A DNA stretch of 64,000 bases from Lysobacter dokdonensis DS-58 (GCF_000770795.1 NZ_JRKJ01000002.1:372001-436000), one strand, 5' to 3'; shown: positions 26,833 to 36,629, counted from the stretch's first letter. Program-made: numbers and translations. Notes: generated by a model not told the origin, from the sequence alone.

Positions 26833-27269
26833 CTGACGCCTTGTCCACTAGTGATCGATATCGCGTCACTCTGCACGTCTCGCACCCCAGCCGCGCCTCG
26901 GCGGAAATCGTGGCGGCCCTTCCCAATCAAACGGTCAACTACGCCAGGTCCGTTGGAGAAGCGCGAGTCACGAAGCACGGAGAAGCGCTTGGTGGCACCT
27001 ACAGGGTGACGGACGTCAGTTTTGCCATCAGCGACGGCGTGGTGCGGAACGACGACGTCATGGTTGCCGATTTCATCGATACCGCCCTCGATGCGTTGCC
27101 GCTGATCGCGATCAAGGAAATCGTCGACTCCGGAGGCGTGTGCTTTTTCCTCCTTGGCCTCTTTTCCGAAAACAATCTGCTCTGCGATTTCAGTGCGACC
27201 GGTTTGTCGCGGATGGCCTCGCATGGGATGGGTTTGAAACTGGATTTCTATGGTGGCGAAGGCCCGTGA
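26829..27269 (+). CDS. DUF4279-like protein
   Basis: A 146-residue cytoplasmic protein, acidic in its second half, starting at GTG 26829 in overlap with the upstream stop. The pattern (YRVTLHV near the start, GGVCFFLLGL and CDFSATGLSRMASHGMGLKLDFYG at the end) resembles DUF4279. That assignment is from memory of the family's shape and is tentative. No function known. Confidence 0.6.
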   Translation: MTDALSTSDRYRVTLHVSHPSRASAEIVAALPNQTVNYARSVGEARVTKHGEALGGTYRVTDVSFAISDGVVRNDDVMVADFIDTALDALPLIAIKEIVDSGGVCFFLLGLFSENNLLCDFSATGLSRMASHGMGLKLDFYGGEGP

Positions 27270-27332
27270 CGGCGCAAGCTCCGGAAGCCCGGCCAGCGCG
27301 CCCTTCTCTTACGTAGGTAGAGAGACCACGAC

Positions 27333-27893
27333 ATGTTCCGCATTTTCAAGAAGCGCGGCGGCCGCCTTCAGATCCCCGGGCTAGGCGCCGTCGTGAAGGA
27401 CGAGCGCTTCGGTTGGTATTACAGCGATCCACTGCCGTTGGCGCTTCTCAACGGCCAACTTTGCCGCATTGGGCTTGAGGATTACGACGAAGACGAAGCG
27501 CCGCATCAATTCCACGAAACCATCGCCAATTTGCTTACGGCTCCTTTCTCGGTGCTGCGAGCTGCGGAGCAACACGTGTTCCAGTACTACCTGGACGTGA
27601 ACGACAACTGGGATCCGTCCGACGCCGAGTACGTATCGATCGCCTCGCCGTCCGAAGTCTGGCAACACATCGGTCTCGATGCAGAACCGATGGTCACGCG
27701 GCGCGCCTACGGCGACCGGGGAATCTACGTCTCACTGGAATGCAGTTGCGCCTGGGAGCCGGAACACGGCCTCCAGATCGTCTTGAAGGATGGCAACGTC
27801 GTCAACAAAGTGGGACCGTATGACGGGCATCTCACCAACTCGGACGCGTACGCGGACGCAGCATTCGAGAATGTCATCTACCTGGCCCACTGA
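27333..27893 (+). CDS. DUF6985-type protein
   Basis: A 186-residue soluble protein. The C-terminal LECSCAWEPEHGLQIV followed by VGPYDGHLTN is characteristic of DUF6985-like proteins, often found as immunity- or toxin-neighbour-type genes, though no toxin is seen here. N-terminus MFRIFKKRGG is basic. The start is ATG 27333. Confidence 0.7.
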   Translation: MFRIFKKRGGRLQIPGLGAVVKDERFGWYYSDPLPLALLNGQLCRIGLEDYDEDEAPHQFHETIANLLTAPFSVLRAAEQHVFQYYLDVNDNWDPSDAEYVSIASPSEVWQHIGLDAEPMVTRRAYGDRGIYVSLECSCAWEPEHGLQIVLKDGNVVNKVGPYDGHLTNSDAYADAAFENVIYLAH

Positions 27894-27954
27894 GGGCGAC
27901 TCGCAGGCCGCCTGACCGATGAAGCCGCACTGCCTGTAGACGAGGGAAGTTGAA

Positions 27955-28125
27955 ATGGAGAACGCGGTTTCCATACTCGCTGGCATCGCAATCCTGGTCG
28001 CCTTCCTGGTCCTGGCGGCCTACGTCACATGGCTGTTTGCGGTACGCCTGCGAAACAGGGAATCCGCGCCAAAGTCATTCCTCAGGTGGTTGAGAGATCT
28101 CTTCGATCTCGCGCAGGGTTTGTAG
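27955..28125 (+). CDS. small single-span membrane protein, 56 residues
   Basis: A short open frame with ATG 27955 preceded by GAGGGAAG at 5 nt, a strong ribosome site. It encodes one hydrophobic helix (about residues 7-30, SILAGIAILVAFLVLAAYV) followed by a basic tail (RLRNRESAPKSF) and an amphipathic end. Orientation would be N-out/C-in by the positive-inside rule. It may be co-transcribed with the DUF6985 gene 61 bp upstream. Function unknown. Confidence 0.6.
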   Translation: MENAVSILAGIAILVAFLVLAAYVTWLFAVRLRNRESAPKSFLRWLRDLFDLAQGL

Positions 28126-28378
28126 ATTCGCAGCGTGGTCGCGGCTATCGGGCGCGTACAAAGGCGTGGGGGCCTGCCCTCGAGCGAGTGGAGGTCTTCC
28201 TGAAACTGCGCGGTGCGTACGGAGAGGCGACCATCGTCAAGTTCCATGGGAAGACGGAGCGATATCACGCACGTCGGTGCCGTGGAAGTGCGCCCGCGGC
28301 TGATGACGTCGGTGGGAACGCGGGCGCACGATTCGCGTCGTATCGCCGCATGGCCGGATTTGGAGCATGCTGGCCGGC
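28126..28378. other. no supported gene
   Basis: These 253 bases lie between the small membrane protein and the methyltransferase. Frames here have no ribosome site and no recognisable product. I see no repeat, clear terminator or promoter. Confidence 0.5.
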
Positions 28379-28972
28379 ATGAACGCCAAGCCCTTCGCGC
28401 CCGCGTGCGAGCGCAACCGTGATCCGATCCTCGCGGTGTTGCGTACGCAGTTCGCCGACCGCCGCAACGTGCTCGAGGTGGGCAGCGGCACGGGACAGCA
28501 CGCCGTGCATTTCGCTGCCGCGATGCCTTGGCTGACCTGGCAATGCGCCGATCTCGCGCCGCAATTGCCCGGCATCCGGCAGTGGCTGGACGAGGCTGGC
28601 CTGCCCAACACGCCTCCGCCCCTTGCGCTCGACGTGTGCGGGCCGTGGCCGACCGGCCCGTACGACGCGGTGTTCAGCGCAAACATCCTGCACATCGTCG
28701 GCTGGCCCGGGGTCGAGGCATTCTTTGCCGGGGTAGGAAGGGCGCTGGGCGATGCAGGCATGCTCGTCGTGTACGGCCCCTTCAACGCGGGCGGCACCTA
28801 CACGAGCGAGAGCAACCGCGACTTCGACGCATGGCTGAAGGCGCGCGATCCGCGGTCCGGCATCCGCGACGTCGAGGCAGTGCAGACCCTTGCCGCGCAG
28901 ACCGGCCTGCACGCCGTCGACGACGTGGCGATGCCGGCGAACAACCGATGTCTGATCTGGCGGCGAAACTGA
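28379..28972 (+). CDS. DUF938 class I SAM-dependent methyltransferase-like protein
   Basis: A 197-residue Rossmann-fold protein. Motif I is VLEVGSGTGQHAVHFA near residue 30, the acidic second strand is CADLAP, and AVFSANILHIVGW is motif IV. The N-terminal KPFAPACERNRDPIL is the DUF938 signature. Acceptor unknown. ATG 28379 matches the family N-terminus; ATG 28367 is an alternative. Confidence 0.85.
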   Translation: MNAKPFAPACERNRDPILAVLRTQFADRRNVLEVGSGTGQHAVHFAAAMPWLTWQCADLAPQLPGIRQWLDEAGLPNTPPPLALDVCGPWPTGPYDAVFSANILHIVGWPGVEAFFAGVGRALGDAGMLVVYGPFNAGGTYTSESNRDFDAWLKARDPRSGIRDVEAVQTLAAQTGLHAVDDVAMPANNRCLIWRRN

Positions 28973-29116
28973 TGCGTGGCCTCATGTCACCAGGTGACCG
29001 ATAACGACCGGCAGAACTTCAATTCCGCGCAGTCGGTGCAACTCGCCGGGCGATACAATCGCCAGGCCGGGGTTGGGGATGCCGGAATCCAGGGGACGTC
29101 GCGAAGAAGGTGGGGC

Positions 29117-29446
29117 ATGATTCTGTTCGGGAGAGGGGAACGCACCCTCGGCTTCAACATCCATGAGCGCCATGCGTGCGAGCGCTGCGCGTGCGAGCAG
29201 GACTTCGCCCTGGGCCTCAAGTATCGGTACGGCCACTTCTACCATCTGTTCGGCTGGGTGTTTCACAAGCAGTACCACCTGATCTGCCCGACCTGTTCGC
29301 ACGGTTGGATCGTCAATGCTGCGAGCGCCGAAGAATTGATTGGCGGCAACGTGATTCCGTTCCGCCACAAGTCGGGCTGGATCGTCGGCGTTGTCCTGCT
29401 GCACGTTGTGGCAATCGGGGTCGTGCTTCGGGTTGTTGCGGGGTGA
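29117..29446 (+). CDS. small zinc-ribbon/membrane-anchored protein
   Basis: A 109-residue protein with two Cys pairs (CERCACE near residue 24 and CPTC near 57) that could hold a zinc, and a C-terminal hydrophobic helix (about 87-107). The part between the Cys pairs is aromatic (YGHFYHLFGWVFHKQY). Start ATG 29117 has GAAGGTGGGG upstream. Not recognised beyond a zinc-ribbon-type hypothetical. Confidence 0.65.
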   Translation: MILFGRGERTLGFNIHERHACERCACEQDFALGLKYRYGHFYHLFGWVFHKQYHLICPTCSHGWIVNAASAEELIGGNVIPFRHKSGWIVGVVLLHVVAIGVVLRVVAG

Positions 29447-29515
29447 CACGGGGACGTGGCGTTGCCCGAACCGATGGTTGTGGTCTTCGACCTCTCTGAG
29501 AATCAGGCGCCGAAA

Positions 29516-29962
29516 ATGTCCAAGTGGCTTCCCCTCCAATCATTGGCGCTCTGCATCGCCCTGGGCGGCTGCCTCTTGACCGACAACTTCGACGCGTCCT
29601 ACGACTCGATGGCGGGCGCCATTGCCGAAGGTGCGGTGCGCAAGGGATGGATTCCGGCGTGGGTGCCGCGCGATGCCACCGACTTGCGCGAGGTGCATAA
29701 CCTGGATACGAGCTCAAGCGCGCTCGCGTTCGATCTCCCGGAAGGCACTCGTTGGCAGCTTCCCGCCGACTGCCGGCCAATCAACTTTCGCGACACAGTC
29801 CCGCCCTCCCCCAGGCGCCGCTGGTGGCCGTCAGACGCAACACTGGCGAAGTCGTACGCATTCCACGAATGCAAGGCCGAAGCATCGCCGGACCACACTT
29901 TCGTCGGCCTCAGGGCAGACGGACGCCACGGGCTGCATTGGCGCGCGTACGATCCCGAGTGA
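29516..29962 (+). CDS. putative lipoprotein
   Basis: A 148-residue exported protein with a lipobox (LCIALGGC, lipid on Cys near residue 19). The mature part has no recognised domain; it contains AGAIAEGAVRKGWIPAWVP and two or three more Cys. This pattern recalls small lipoproteins that bind or stabilise envelope partners. ATG 29516 places the signal sequence correctly; the upstream in-frame GTG/ATG codons do not. Confidence 0.6.
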   Translation: MSKWLPLQSLALCIALGGCLLTDNFDASYDSMAGAIAEGAVRKGWIPAWVPRDATDLREVHNLDTSSSALAFDLPEGTRWQLPADCRPINFRDTVPPSPRRRWWPSDATLAKSYAFHECKAEASPDHTFVGLRADGRHGLHWRAYDPE

Positions 29963-29975
29963 CCGGGTTGTGACG

Positions 29976-30320
29976 CTATGGCGTCGTTGCAGCGCAGAAC
30001 GTCGCGACCACGACTCCGGGGTCGACTTGCGAATGCTTCGCCACGACCCATCGGCCCTCCAGGCGGTCCACGAACACGCCGTTGCTGCACGCGCGGGGGC
30101 TCCCCAATCGGTCGGCCTGGGCCGGACCGACCGCGCGCGGCATCCGCGAGCATGGTTTTCCGAATTGGAATTCGCAGACGTCGCGTGGTGCGCTTGGCGT
30201 CGCCTTCGCCGCGATGCGCGCTGTCGTCGCATGGTCGGCGCGCGAAAACAGGAACCCCGCGGCGAAGCCGATCCCCAGTAACACCGTCACCCCTGTCACG
30301 AGCGAAATCATGTTGTTCAT
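29976..30320 (-). CDS. membrane-anchored small protein
   Basis: A 114-residue protein with one N-terminal transmembrane helix (about 5-24, SLVTGVTVLLGIGFAAGF) and a periplasmic tail holding four Cys. No known family. ATG 30320 follows GGGA; an earlier in-frame start at 30338 is possible. Convergent with the lipoprotein gene. Confidence 0.5.
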   Translation of the reverse strand: MNNMISLVTGVTVLLGIGFAAGFLFSRADHATTARIAAKATPSAPRDVCEFQFGKPCSRMPRAVGPAQADRLGSPRACSNGVFVDRLEGRWVVAKHSQVDPGVVVATFCAATTP

Positions 30321-30388
30321 GTGTCCCGACTCATCCACCTGCCGGGACTTTACGGATTGCCGGTGCCCCGGGTTATCCGGGAAACCCC

Positions 30389-31846
30389 TCAGCGTGCGGC
30401 GCGAACGCGCGCGAGTTCGACGTCGCGCCCGGCCGCGATGTCCTGGACCGTCGGAACGACGGTGATATCCGGTGTCAGGCCGGCATCCGGCGCGTCGTCG
30501 ACGATGCGCGCGATCAGGGGCAGGTCCATCTCGATCTTCGTGTTGGGCAATCGCAGGAAGAAGAAGGCGCCGCCATTGATGCCACGCTGGTTGCCGCCGG
30601 TGGGCTGCCCGACGAGCGTGGCCAGGTGGTTGCGCTGCACTTGTTCGGCGAATTGGAAGGTCGCCGAACTGTTGGTCGGCCCGACGAGCACGTACACGCG
30701 TCCGCCATAGCGCGGAGCCTTCGGCGTGATCCGCACGGTGCCCGATGTGTTGTCTTCATCGCGCAGGACGAAGTACCGGTCGTCCCGGCGTGTCGCATCG
30801 TCGCCCCAGTCCTTGAAGCTCGGATCCCACGTGTCGAGCATCGGCGCCAGTGCGTCGGGCACATTGCGATAACGCACCAATCGCGGCGGCTCGTGCAGTT
30901 CGATCGGTGAAGCAACCAGATGCGGCAGGATTGCATCGCCGACGTCCTGCCCCCCTTCGTTGGCGCGCAGATCGATCACCAGCATCGGGGGCTTGCGCTG
31001 ATCAAGCTCGGCGAACGTGCGATCGAGGAACGCACGCCAATCCCATTTGCTGTCGTAGAGCGCCCACGTGGGCATGCGCAGCACGGCAACGTTCGGGTCG
31101 GACAGGTCGAACGTCCAGCCGGCCTGCGCGTCGTCGACGCTTTCATGGCGGGCGGCCAGGCGTTGCGCGTAGGACAGCGGGCCGACCTTCACCGTGCGCG
31201 CGTCGCCGTCGGGCGTTCGAATGTCCAGCGCGGCGATGCGCGCCTTCGGGAAGAACAGCGGGAAGTAGACGTCGAAGGTTTCGTAGGTTTCGGTGCCCTG
31301 CACTTCCAGCAAGGCGACGCGCTTGGCGTCGTTGCTGCCGTCGGCGCGTGCGATCGTCATCAGCTTGGCGAGGATCTCGGGCGTGCGGATGCCGTCGATC
31401 GCAACGACCTGCGTGCCGCGCGGCAACACCTTGTCCTGCGTGAGATCACGGGTGACCACCATCTTCCCGTCGATCCATCGGAACTCGAACGGGACGCGGC
31501 CTGCTGATTCCAGCAATGCGTGCTGGATCGATTCGGGTTGGTTGGTCGGATTGGGATAGGTGTGGCCGCAGCGGATCGATGCGGCGAACTCGGAGAATGC
31601 CAGGAAGGTTTCGCGCAGGTCGCGTCGTCCATCCAGCGCCTTTCGCAGGGTGTCGACATGCGCCTGGAACTGGGCCGGCGTGTTGTAACGGTAGAGCCCC
31701 GGATGGAGTTGCTGGTACGCGTCGACGAGGACGGTGACATCCTGTTGCAGCGCGTCACGATCGTACGTCGGCAACGTCCCGACGTTCGCAGCCCACGTCG
31801 GCAACACGGCGAGTCCAAGCGCAACCGCGAGCATCCACCGCCGCAT
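30389..31846 (-). CDS. exported S41 family peptidase
   Basis: A 485-residue protein with signal peptide (MRRWMLAVALGLAVLPTWAA). The C-terminal peptidase S41 (tail-specific protease) domain carries LVIDLRANEGGQD and the catalytic serine in GPTNSSATFQFAEQ. A conserved PTGGNQRGINGG segment follows. There is no obvious PDZ domain, as in the non-PDZ branch of S41. ATG 31846 has GGAG six bases upstream. Confidence 0.85.
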   Translation of the reverse strand: MRRWMLAVALGLAVLPTWAANVGTLPTYDRDALQQDVTVLVDAYQQLHPGLYRYNTPAQFQAHVDTLRKALDGRRDLRETFLAFSEFAASIRCGHTYPNPTNQPESIQHALLESAGRVPFEFRWIDGKMVVTRDLTQDKVLPRGTQVVAIDGIRTPEILAKLMTIARADGSNDAKRVALLEVQGTETYETFDVYFPLFFPKARIAALDIRTPDGDARTVKVGPLSYAQRLAARHESVDDAQAGWTFDLSDPNVAVLRMPTWALYDSKWDWRAFLDRTFAELDQRKPPMLVIDLRANEGGQDVGDAILPHLVASPIELHEPPRLVRYRNVPDALAPMLDTWDPSFKDWGDDATRRDDRYFVLRDEDNTSGTVRITPKAPRYGGRVYVLVGPTNSSATFQFAEQVQRNHLATLVGQPTGGNQRGINGGAFFFLRLPNTKIEMDLPLIARIVDDAPDAGLTPDITVVPTVQDIAAGRDVELARVRAAR

Positions 31847-32029
31847 GGCCGTCTCCGACATCGTGGACGAGGGCCCGGACTCTACCGCAAGCGTCGCGCC
31901 GACCACGTGGAGGGCCGACTACGCCGGCTGCAGCAACCAATCCAGCGCGTTTCACTTCACGCAGTCCCCATCAATCCTTCACGGGCGAACCCCAGCCTCG
32001 TCCACGAGTCGCTGATGCGCGAGGCGGAA

Positions 32030-32458
32030 ATGAAGGCGAGCACATACGCGTGGAGCGCGACTGCGGCGTCGGCCGTCATTCCGTTCGCGACGTTCGTGTG
32101 GACGTGGGCGACGTACGATTTCTACGGGCCGGACGGAATGCCCGACAACACGCTGATCCACAACCTGCCGGCGATCGGGACCGAAGCGGTGGTGCTGTGG
32201 CTCGCGGCGCTGTTGGCGTTCGTCGCGGTGGGCGAGCTGCAACGCCGTCGACCGAAACCATCGCTTGCGGTGGCAGCCGTCTTCACGGGTGGGCTCGCCT
32301 TCCTGTTGTCCGCGGCCTTCTACGCTCTCGCGGTGTTCGCATGGCCCGACAGACCGATGCCGGGTTCGGCGATCACCACGGTCTGGCTGTTTGCGTGGTC
32401 ATGGGCGTGCCTCGGACTTGGGGCGGCCACGCAGTGCCTGCGGATGCGGGCCCGCTGA
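32030..32458 (+). CDS. four-helix membrane protein, unknown
   Basis: A 142-residue hydrophobic protein with four predicted membrane helices and a short acidic loop (FYGPDGMPDNT) after the first. No known family recognised. ATG 32030 follows GAGGCGGA; an ATG five codons earlier is also in frame. Divergent from the S41 gene. Confidence 0.6.
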   Translation: MKASTYAWSATAASAVIPFATFVWTWATYDFYGPDGMPDNTLIHNLPAIGTEAVVLWLAALLAFVAVGELQRRRPKPSLAVAAVFTGGLAFLLSAAFYALAVFAWPDRPMPGSAITTVWLFAWSWACLGLGAATQCLRMRAR

Positions 32459-32535
32459 CCGGACACGCTGGCCGCGTCCGCCCCTCCCCCGCGTTCCGCC
32501 ATGGGTCGGGGGGCTGCAGTCGGAGGGGATGTCCG

Positions 32536-34734
32536 ATGCGAACGCGCACGAGTCGCTTGGCCGCCGCGGTCCGCGCGTGGGCGCTCCTGGCGATGGCGCT
32601 TCCACGCCTCGCTTTCGCACAGGACGCAGCGCCGGCCTCCAGCGATGCGAAGGCGACGCCCGCCGAACTCGACCGCGTGATCGTCACCGCGCGGCGTCGC
32701 GAAGAAGTGCTGCAGGACGTGCCCATCGCCGTGACGTCGTTGGACGGCGAGGAACTGAAGTCGCGCGCGGCCGAAGACCTGAGTGCGTTGTCCGCGGCCA
32801 CGCCGAACCTCGTGCTGTACAACGCGCGCGCGTTCAACAGTGCGGTGACGGCCACCATCCGCGGCGTCGGGCAATACGATCCGGTGTGGGGCGTGGAGCC
32901 GGCCGTCGGGATCTACATCGACGATGTCTATCTCGCGCGGCCGCAGGCGGCGTTGCTCGACATCCTCGACGTCGAGCGCATCGAAGTCCTGCGCGGGCCG
33001 CAGGGCACGCTCTACGGCAAGAACACCATCGGCGGCGCGATCAAGTACGTCACGCGGGCGCCGGAGCCGTACGTTTCCGGCAACGTCGTCGTCACCGCGG
33101 GCAGTTACGACCGGCTCGACGGCAAGGCGCTGCTCAACATCCCCTTCGGCGAGACGCTGCGCTCGCGCTTCGCCTTCGGCCGCTACACGCGCGCGGGGTA
33201 TGGCGAGAATCTGATCACGGGCGAAGACGTCTCCGATCGCGATGCCACCGTCATGCGCGCAACGTTCGATTGGTTGCCGGTCGAGCGCGTCGACGTGCGC
33301 CTGGCGTGGGATCGCTATCGCGACCGCTCGCACGTCATTGGTGCGCATCGCCTGCTGGCGGCGCCCTTCCCGCCGTTCACGCCACCCGACCCCGGCCGCT
33401 TCGACGTGCGCAGCGATGCGCGCAACCAGGACGACACCGATTCCGAGGGCATCGCGCTGACGGTCGACTGGCAGTTCGACGACGAGTGGCGATTCAAATC
33501 GGTCACCGCGCACCGCGATGGCGACTCGTTCGGCTACATCGACTTCGACACGCTCCCCCGAACCATCGCCACGCTGAACCGCGATTTCCACGACGAGCAG
33601 ACGTCGCAGGAGTTCCAGTGGCAATGGGACCACGGCAGCACGCACGCGGTGGCGGGCCTGTATTGGTCGGATGCGGAAGCCGCGGGCAACGGGCGTGTCG
33701 TCAACGGTGGCGTGTTCTTCACCGAAACCAGCGGCGCCATCTGGACGCGCAGCGGTGCGGTGTATGGCGATGTGTCGTGGGACATGACGGCGCACACGAC
33801 CGCGGAGGTGGGCCTGCGTTACACGCACGAGGACAAGCGCGCCGCGGTGATCACGCGCGCCACCGATCCCACCTTCGAGCAGACGCAGGAATTCCGCGCG
33901 TACTTCACGGATGCGACGGGGTTCCAGGCGTTCTCGCCGCGCATCGCGCTGTCATGGAAGCCGACCGACGTCGCGATGTATTACGTGCAGGCTACGCGCG
34001 GATTCAAGAGCGGCACGTACAACATCCGCGCGGACACCGTGGCGGTGCCCGCCTCCGCCCTGCCCTTGCAGGACGAGACCGCCACGTCGTACGAGTTGGG
34101 CGCGAAGGCGCAATGGCGCGAGGGGCGCATCACCCTGGACGCCGCGCTGTTCCGCACCGACTACCGCGACATCCAGCTGAGCGTGTTGGTGCCTGTCGAT
34201 ATCGATGGCGACGGCGACTTCGACGACCTCTACGGGGATTTCCGCAACGCGGGCCAGGGCACGATGCAGGGCGTCGAATTCCAGGGGGCGGCGCGCATGG
34301 GCGAGCACATGCGGTTTGTCGGGCACATCGCTTACCTCGACACGCGTTACGACGAATACCGCAGCGCAGGCCCCGACGCAGACAACGCGCGTTTCCCAAA
34401 CGCACCGGACTGGACCGGAGGCGCGAGCGCCATCGGCACCTGGCCGTTGCCCGGCGGCAGCACGTTCGAGGCGCGCCTCGACATGAGCCACCAGGGCACG
34501 CTGTATCCGACGACCGACGTCAACCCGATCGTCCGGCAACCGGCGCACACGCTCTGGAATTCGTCGTTGACATGGCGGTCGCCGCGCGACGCTTGGGAAG
34601 TCGCGCTGATCGGACAGAACCTTTCCGACAAGGTGTATCGCACCGGCAGCTTCTGGCTGCCGTTCGCAGGCCTGGCGACTGCTTACTACGGCGCGCCGCG
34701 CACCTTCGCGTTGTCGATCACGTATTCCTTCTGA
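32536..34734 (+). CDS. TonB-dependent receptor
   Basis: A 732-residue receptor of the large siderophore/sugar group common in Xanthomonadaceae and Sphingomonads: signal peptide to LAFAQD, TonB-box-like DRVIVTARRREE, plug with VPIAVTSLDG, VGIYIDDVYLARPQ and VEVLRGPQGTLYGKNTIGGAI-type motifs, and a barrel ending in YSF. The ligand is not predictable. ATG 32536 follows GGAGGGG at 8 nt. Its last 49 bases overlap the convergent regulator gene. Confidence 0.92.
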   Translation: MRTRTSRLAAAVRAWALLAMALPRLAFAQDAAPASSDAKATPAELDRVIVTARRREEVLQDVPIAVTSLDGEELKSRAAEDLSALSAATPNLVLYNARAFNSAVTATIRGVGQYDPVWGVEPAVGIYIDDVYLARPQAALLDILDVERIEVLRGPQGTLYGKNTIGGAIKYVTRAPEPYVSGNVVVTAGSYDRLDGKALLNIPFGETLRSRFAFGRYTRAGYGENLITGEDVSDRDATVMRATFDWLPVERVDVRLAWDRYRDRSHVIGAHRLLAAPFPPFTPPDPGRFDVRSDARNQDDTDSEGIALTVDWQFDDEWRFKSVTAHRDGDSFGYIDFDTLPRTIATLNRDFHDEQTSQEFQWQWDHGSTHAVAGLYWSDAEAAGNGRVVNGGVFFTETSGAIWTRSGAVYGDVSWDMTAHTTAEVGLRYTHEDKRAAVITRATDPTFEQTQEFRAYFTDATGFQAFSPRIALSWKPTDVAMYYVQATRGFKSGTYNIRADTVAVPASALPLQDETATSYELGAKAQWREGRITLDAALFRTDYRDIQLSVLVPVDIDGDGDFDDLYGDFRNAGQGTMQGVEFQGAARMGEHMRFVGHIAYLDTRYDEYRSAGPDADNARFPNAPDWTGGASAIGTWPLPGGSTFEARLDMSHQGTLYPTTDVNPIVRQPAHTLWNSSLTWRSPRDAWEVALIGQNLSDKVYRTGSFWLPFAGLATAYYGAPRTFALSITYSF

Positions 34735-36629
34735 TCGGGCGCGGGCGTCGGCGGTGGATCCAGCGCGCGCGTGCCCGCGAAGTTCATGCGCGCCATCAAT
34801 GCGGCGAACCGCGGGTCCTTGCGCAGGTTGTCCCAGGCCGGGTCGACGCGGATGAACGTCATGCGCGCGTCACGCTCGCGATAGCCGCGTTCCAGCAGTG
34901 CCAACGCGCCCTCGGCGTCGCCCAGCGCGTTGTGGACGAGCGCGAGATTGCTGGCGGGGACGTAGCCGGTGCGGGCGCGCGCGTCGAGGGCGTCGCGGAT
35001 GCGTTCGGCCGCGGCGCGGTTGCCCGCGTCCAGTTCGCCGTTCACCAACCCGGCGAGCGCGAAGGAGCAATCGCCGCACAACTGCGCCGCGCGGCGGATC
35101 TGCGCCAGCCCGCCCGCGCGGTCGCCCGACCCGATGCGCATCCTGCCGCGCGCGATCATCGTGACCCAGTAGTCCGGTTCGATGTCGAGTGCGGTCGCAC
35201 GGATGCGTTGCGCTTCTTCCGCGTGGCCGGCTTCTTCGAGGAACGACGAAGCGAGCATGCACACCAGCGGCGACAGCGGATTCAACGCGTAGGCTTGCCG
35301 CGCCTGGACCGCGGCTTCCGGCAGCCGACCGATATTGGACAGCAGGTGCGCGTACGCCAGATGCGCTTCGGCCAGGCTCGGATTGAGTTCGATCGCGTGC
35401 TTCAGCGAGGCTTCCGCCGCCTGCCAATCCCAGTCGTACCAGAACTGCACGAAGCCCTGCGACGAATAGGCTTCGGCCAGCCGCGGATCGATGGCCAGCG
35501 CGCGTGCGATGGCGGCTTGCGCCAGTGGAAACGCCACGCGCGGGTCCGCGTCGCCCGTCATCACCGACGCGCGATACGCGTACGCCATGCCGGCGTAGGC
35601 GCGCGCGCAGGTGGGGTCGAGATCGATGGTACGGGCGAACGCCGTCAACGCTTGTCGCATGCGCGGGCCGCTCGGGCGATCCAGTTGGTAGCGGCCGGAG
35701 AGGTATTCGCGATAGGCCACCGCGTTTTCGCCATCGCAGGGGCTGCGCACGGCGACGTCGGTGCGCGTCAGCGCGAGTGCGTCGGTCATCGCGGCGGCGA
35801 GCGTGTCCTGCAACATGAACACGTTGCCGGAGCGCTCGTCGAACGTGCCGGACCACAACGTGCGGTCCTTCTGCACGTCGATCAGGCGGGCGCTGACGCG
35901 GATGCGGTCGCCGCCGCGTTGCGTCGTGCCTTCGACGACGTAGCGCGCGCTCAAGCGACGGCCGGCATCGAGCGGATCCGCATCCCCGAAGCGCCGGCTG
36001 GAGGCCAGCGATCGCACCTGCAGCGACGTCGAACTGCCGATGCGCGTGATCAACGCATCGGCCAGACCGAGCGAGAGCATTTCGTCCTGCGCATCGGGCG
36101 AGAGCGAGCGGAAGGGCAAGACCGCCAGCGTCGCGTCCGCGCGCGCGGGTTCGACGGCGGGGGTCCGCATGCGCCACGCGGCAACGGCGCCGATGGCGAC
36201 CAGCAGGACCAGTGCGACGGCGGCGAGCATCGGCCGGCGGATGCGCTTCGCTTCCGGCGGAACGGCGGCCAGGACGTGCGGCGTGGTCGGCGCGCCGTCG
36301 TCCTCCTGCACGTCCGCGACGAACTGATACCCGCGCCCCGGCACGGTGACGATGAAACGATGCTCTCCGCCTTGCGTGCCGAACGCACGGCGCAACGCGG
36401 CAATTGCCTGGGTCAGCGTGTTTTCCTCGACGACGCGGCCGGCCCACACGGCGCCCAGCAGTTCGTCGCGCGAGACGACGTGGTCGCGGTGCTCGATCAG
36501 GTACGCCAGCGTATCGAACGCCTTCGCCGTCAGCGGGACGGGCGCGCCGCCGCCCTCGCGCAGTTCCCGGGACCGGGTGTCGAGGCGGTACGTCGCGAAG
36601 CGGTAGCGCCGGGCGGTCCCAGGGGGCAT
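34686..36629 (-). CDS. CadC-like membrane-anchored regulator with TPR domain
   Basis: A 647-residue protein. An OmpR/PhoB-type winged helix spans about 8-105 (LTAKAFDTLAYLIEHRD through VPGRGYQFVA). A transmembrane helix lies at about 133-152, then a TolB/FlgO-like domain (LAVLPFRSLSPDAQ, about 168-285) and TPR repeats to the C-terminus. Such proteins read a periplasmic state directly into transcription. The 3' end overlaps the TonB receptor gene by 49 bp, so the two could interfere transcriptionally, and the receptor is a candidate target. Confidence 0.85.
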   Translation of the reverse strand: MPPGTARRYRFATYRLDTRSRELREGGGAPVPLTAKAFDTLAYLIEHRDHVVSRDELLGAVWAGRVVEENTLTQAIAALRRAFGTQGGEHRFIVTVPGRGYQFVADVQEDDGAPTTPHVLAAVPPEAKRIRRPMLAAVALVLLVAIGAVAAWRMRTPAVEPARADATLAVLPFRSLSPDAQDEMLSLGLADALITRIGSSTSLQVRSLASSRRFGDADPLDAGRRLSARYVVEGTTQRGGDRIRVSARLIDVQKDRTLWSGTFDERSGNVFMLQDTLAAAMTDALALTRTDVAVRSPCDGENAVAYREYLSGRYQLDRPSGPRMRQALTAFARTIDLDPTCARAYAGMAYAYRASVMTGDADPRVAFPLAQAAIARALAIDPRLAEAYSSQGFVQFWYDWDWQAAEASLKHAIELNPSLAEAHLAYAHLLSNIGRLPEAAVQARQAYALNPLSPLVCMLASSFLEEAGHAEEAQRIRATALDIEPDYWVTMIARGRMRIGSGDRAGGLAQIRRAAQLCGDCSFALAGLVNGELDAGNRAAAERIRDALDARARTGYVPASNLALVHNALGDAEGALALLERGYRERDARMTFIRVDPAWDNLRKDPRFAALMARMNFAGTRALDPPPTPAPDQKEYVIDNAKVRGAP

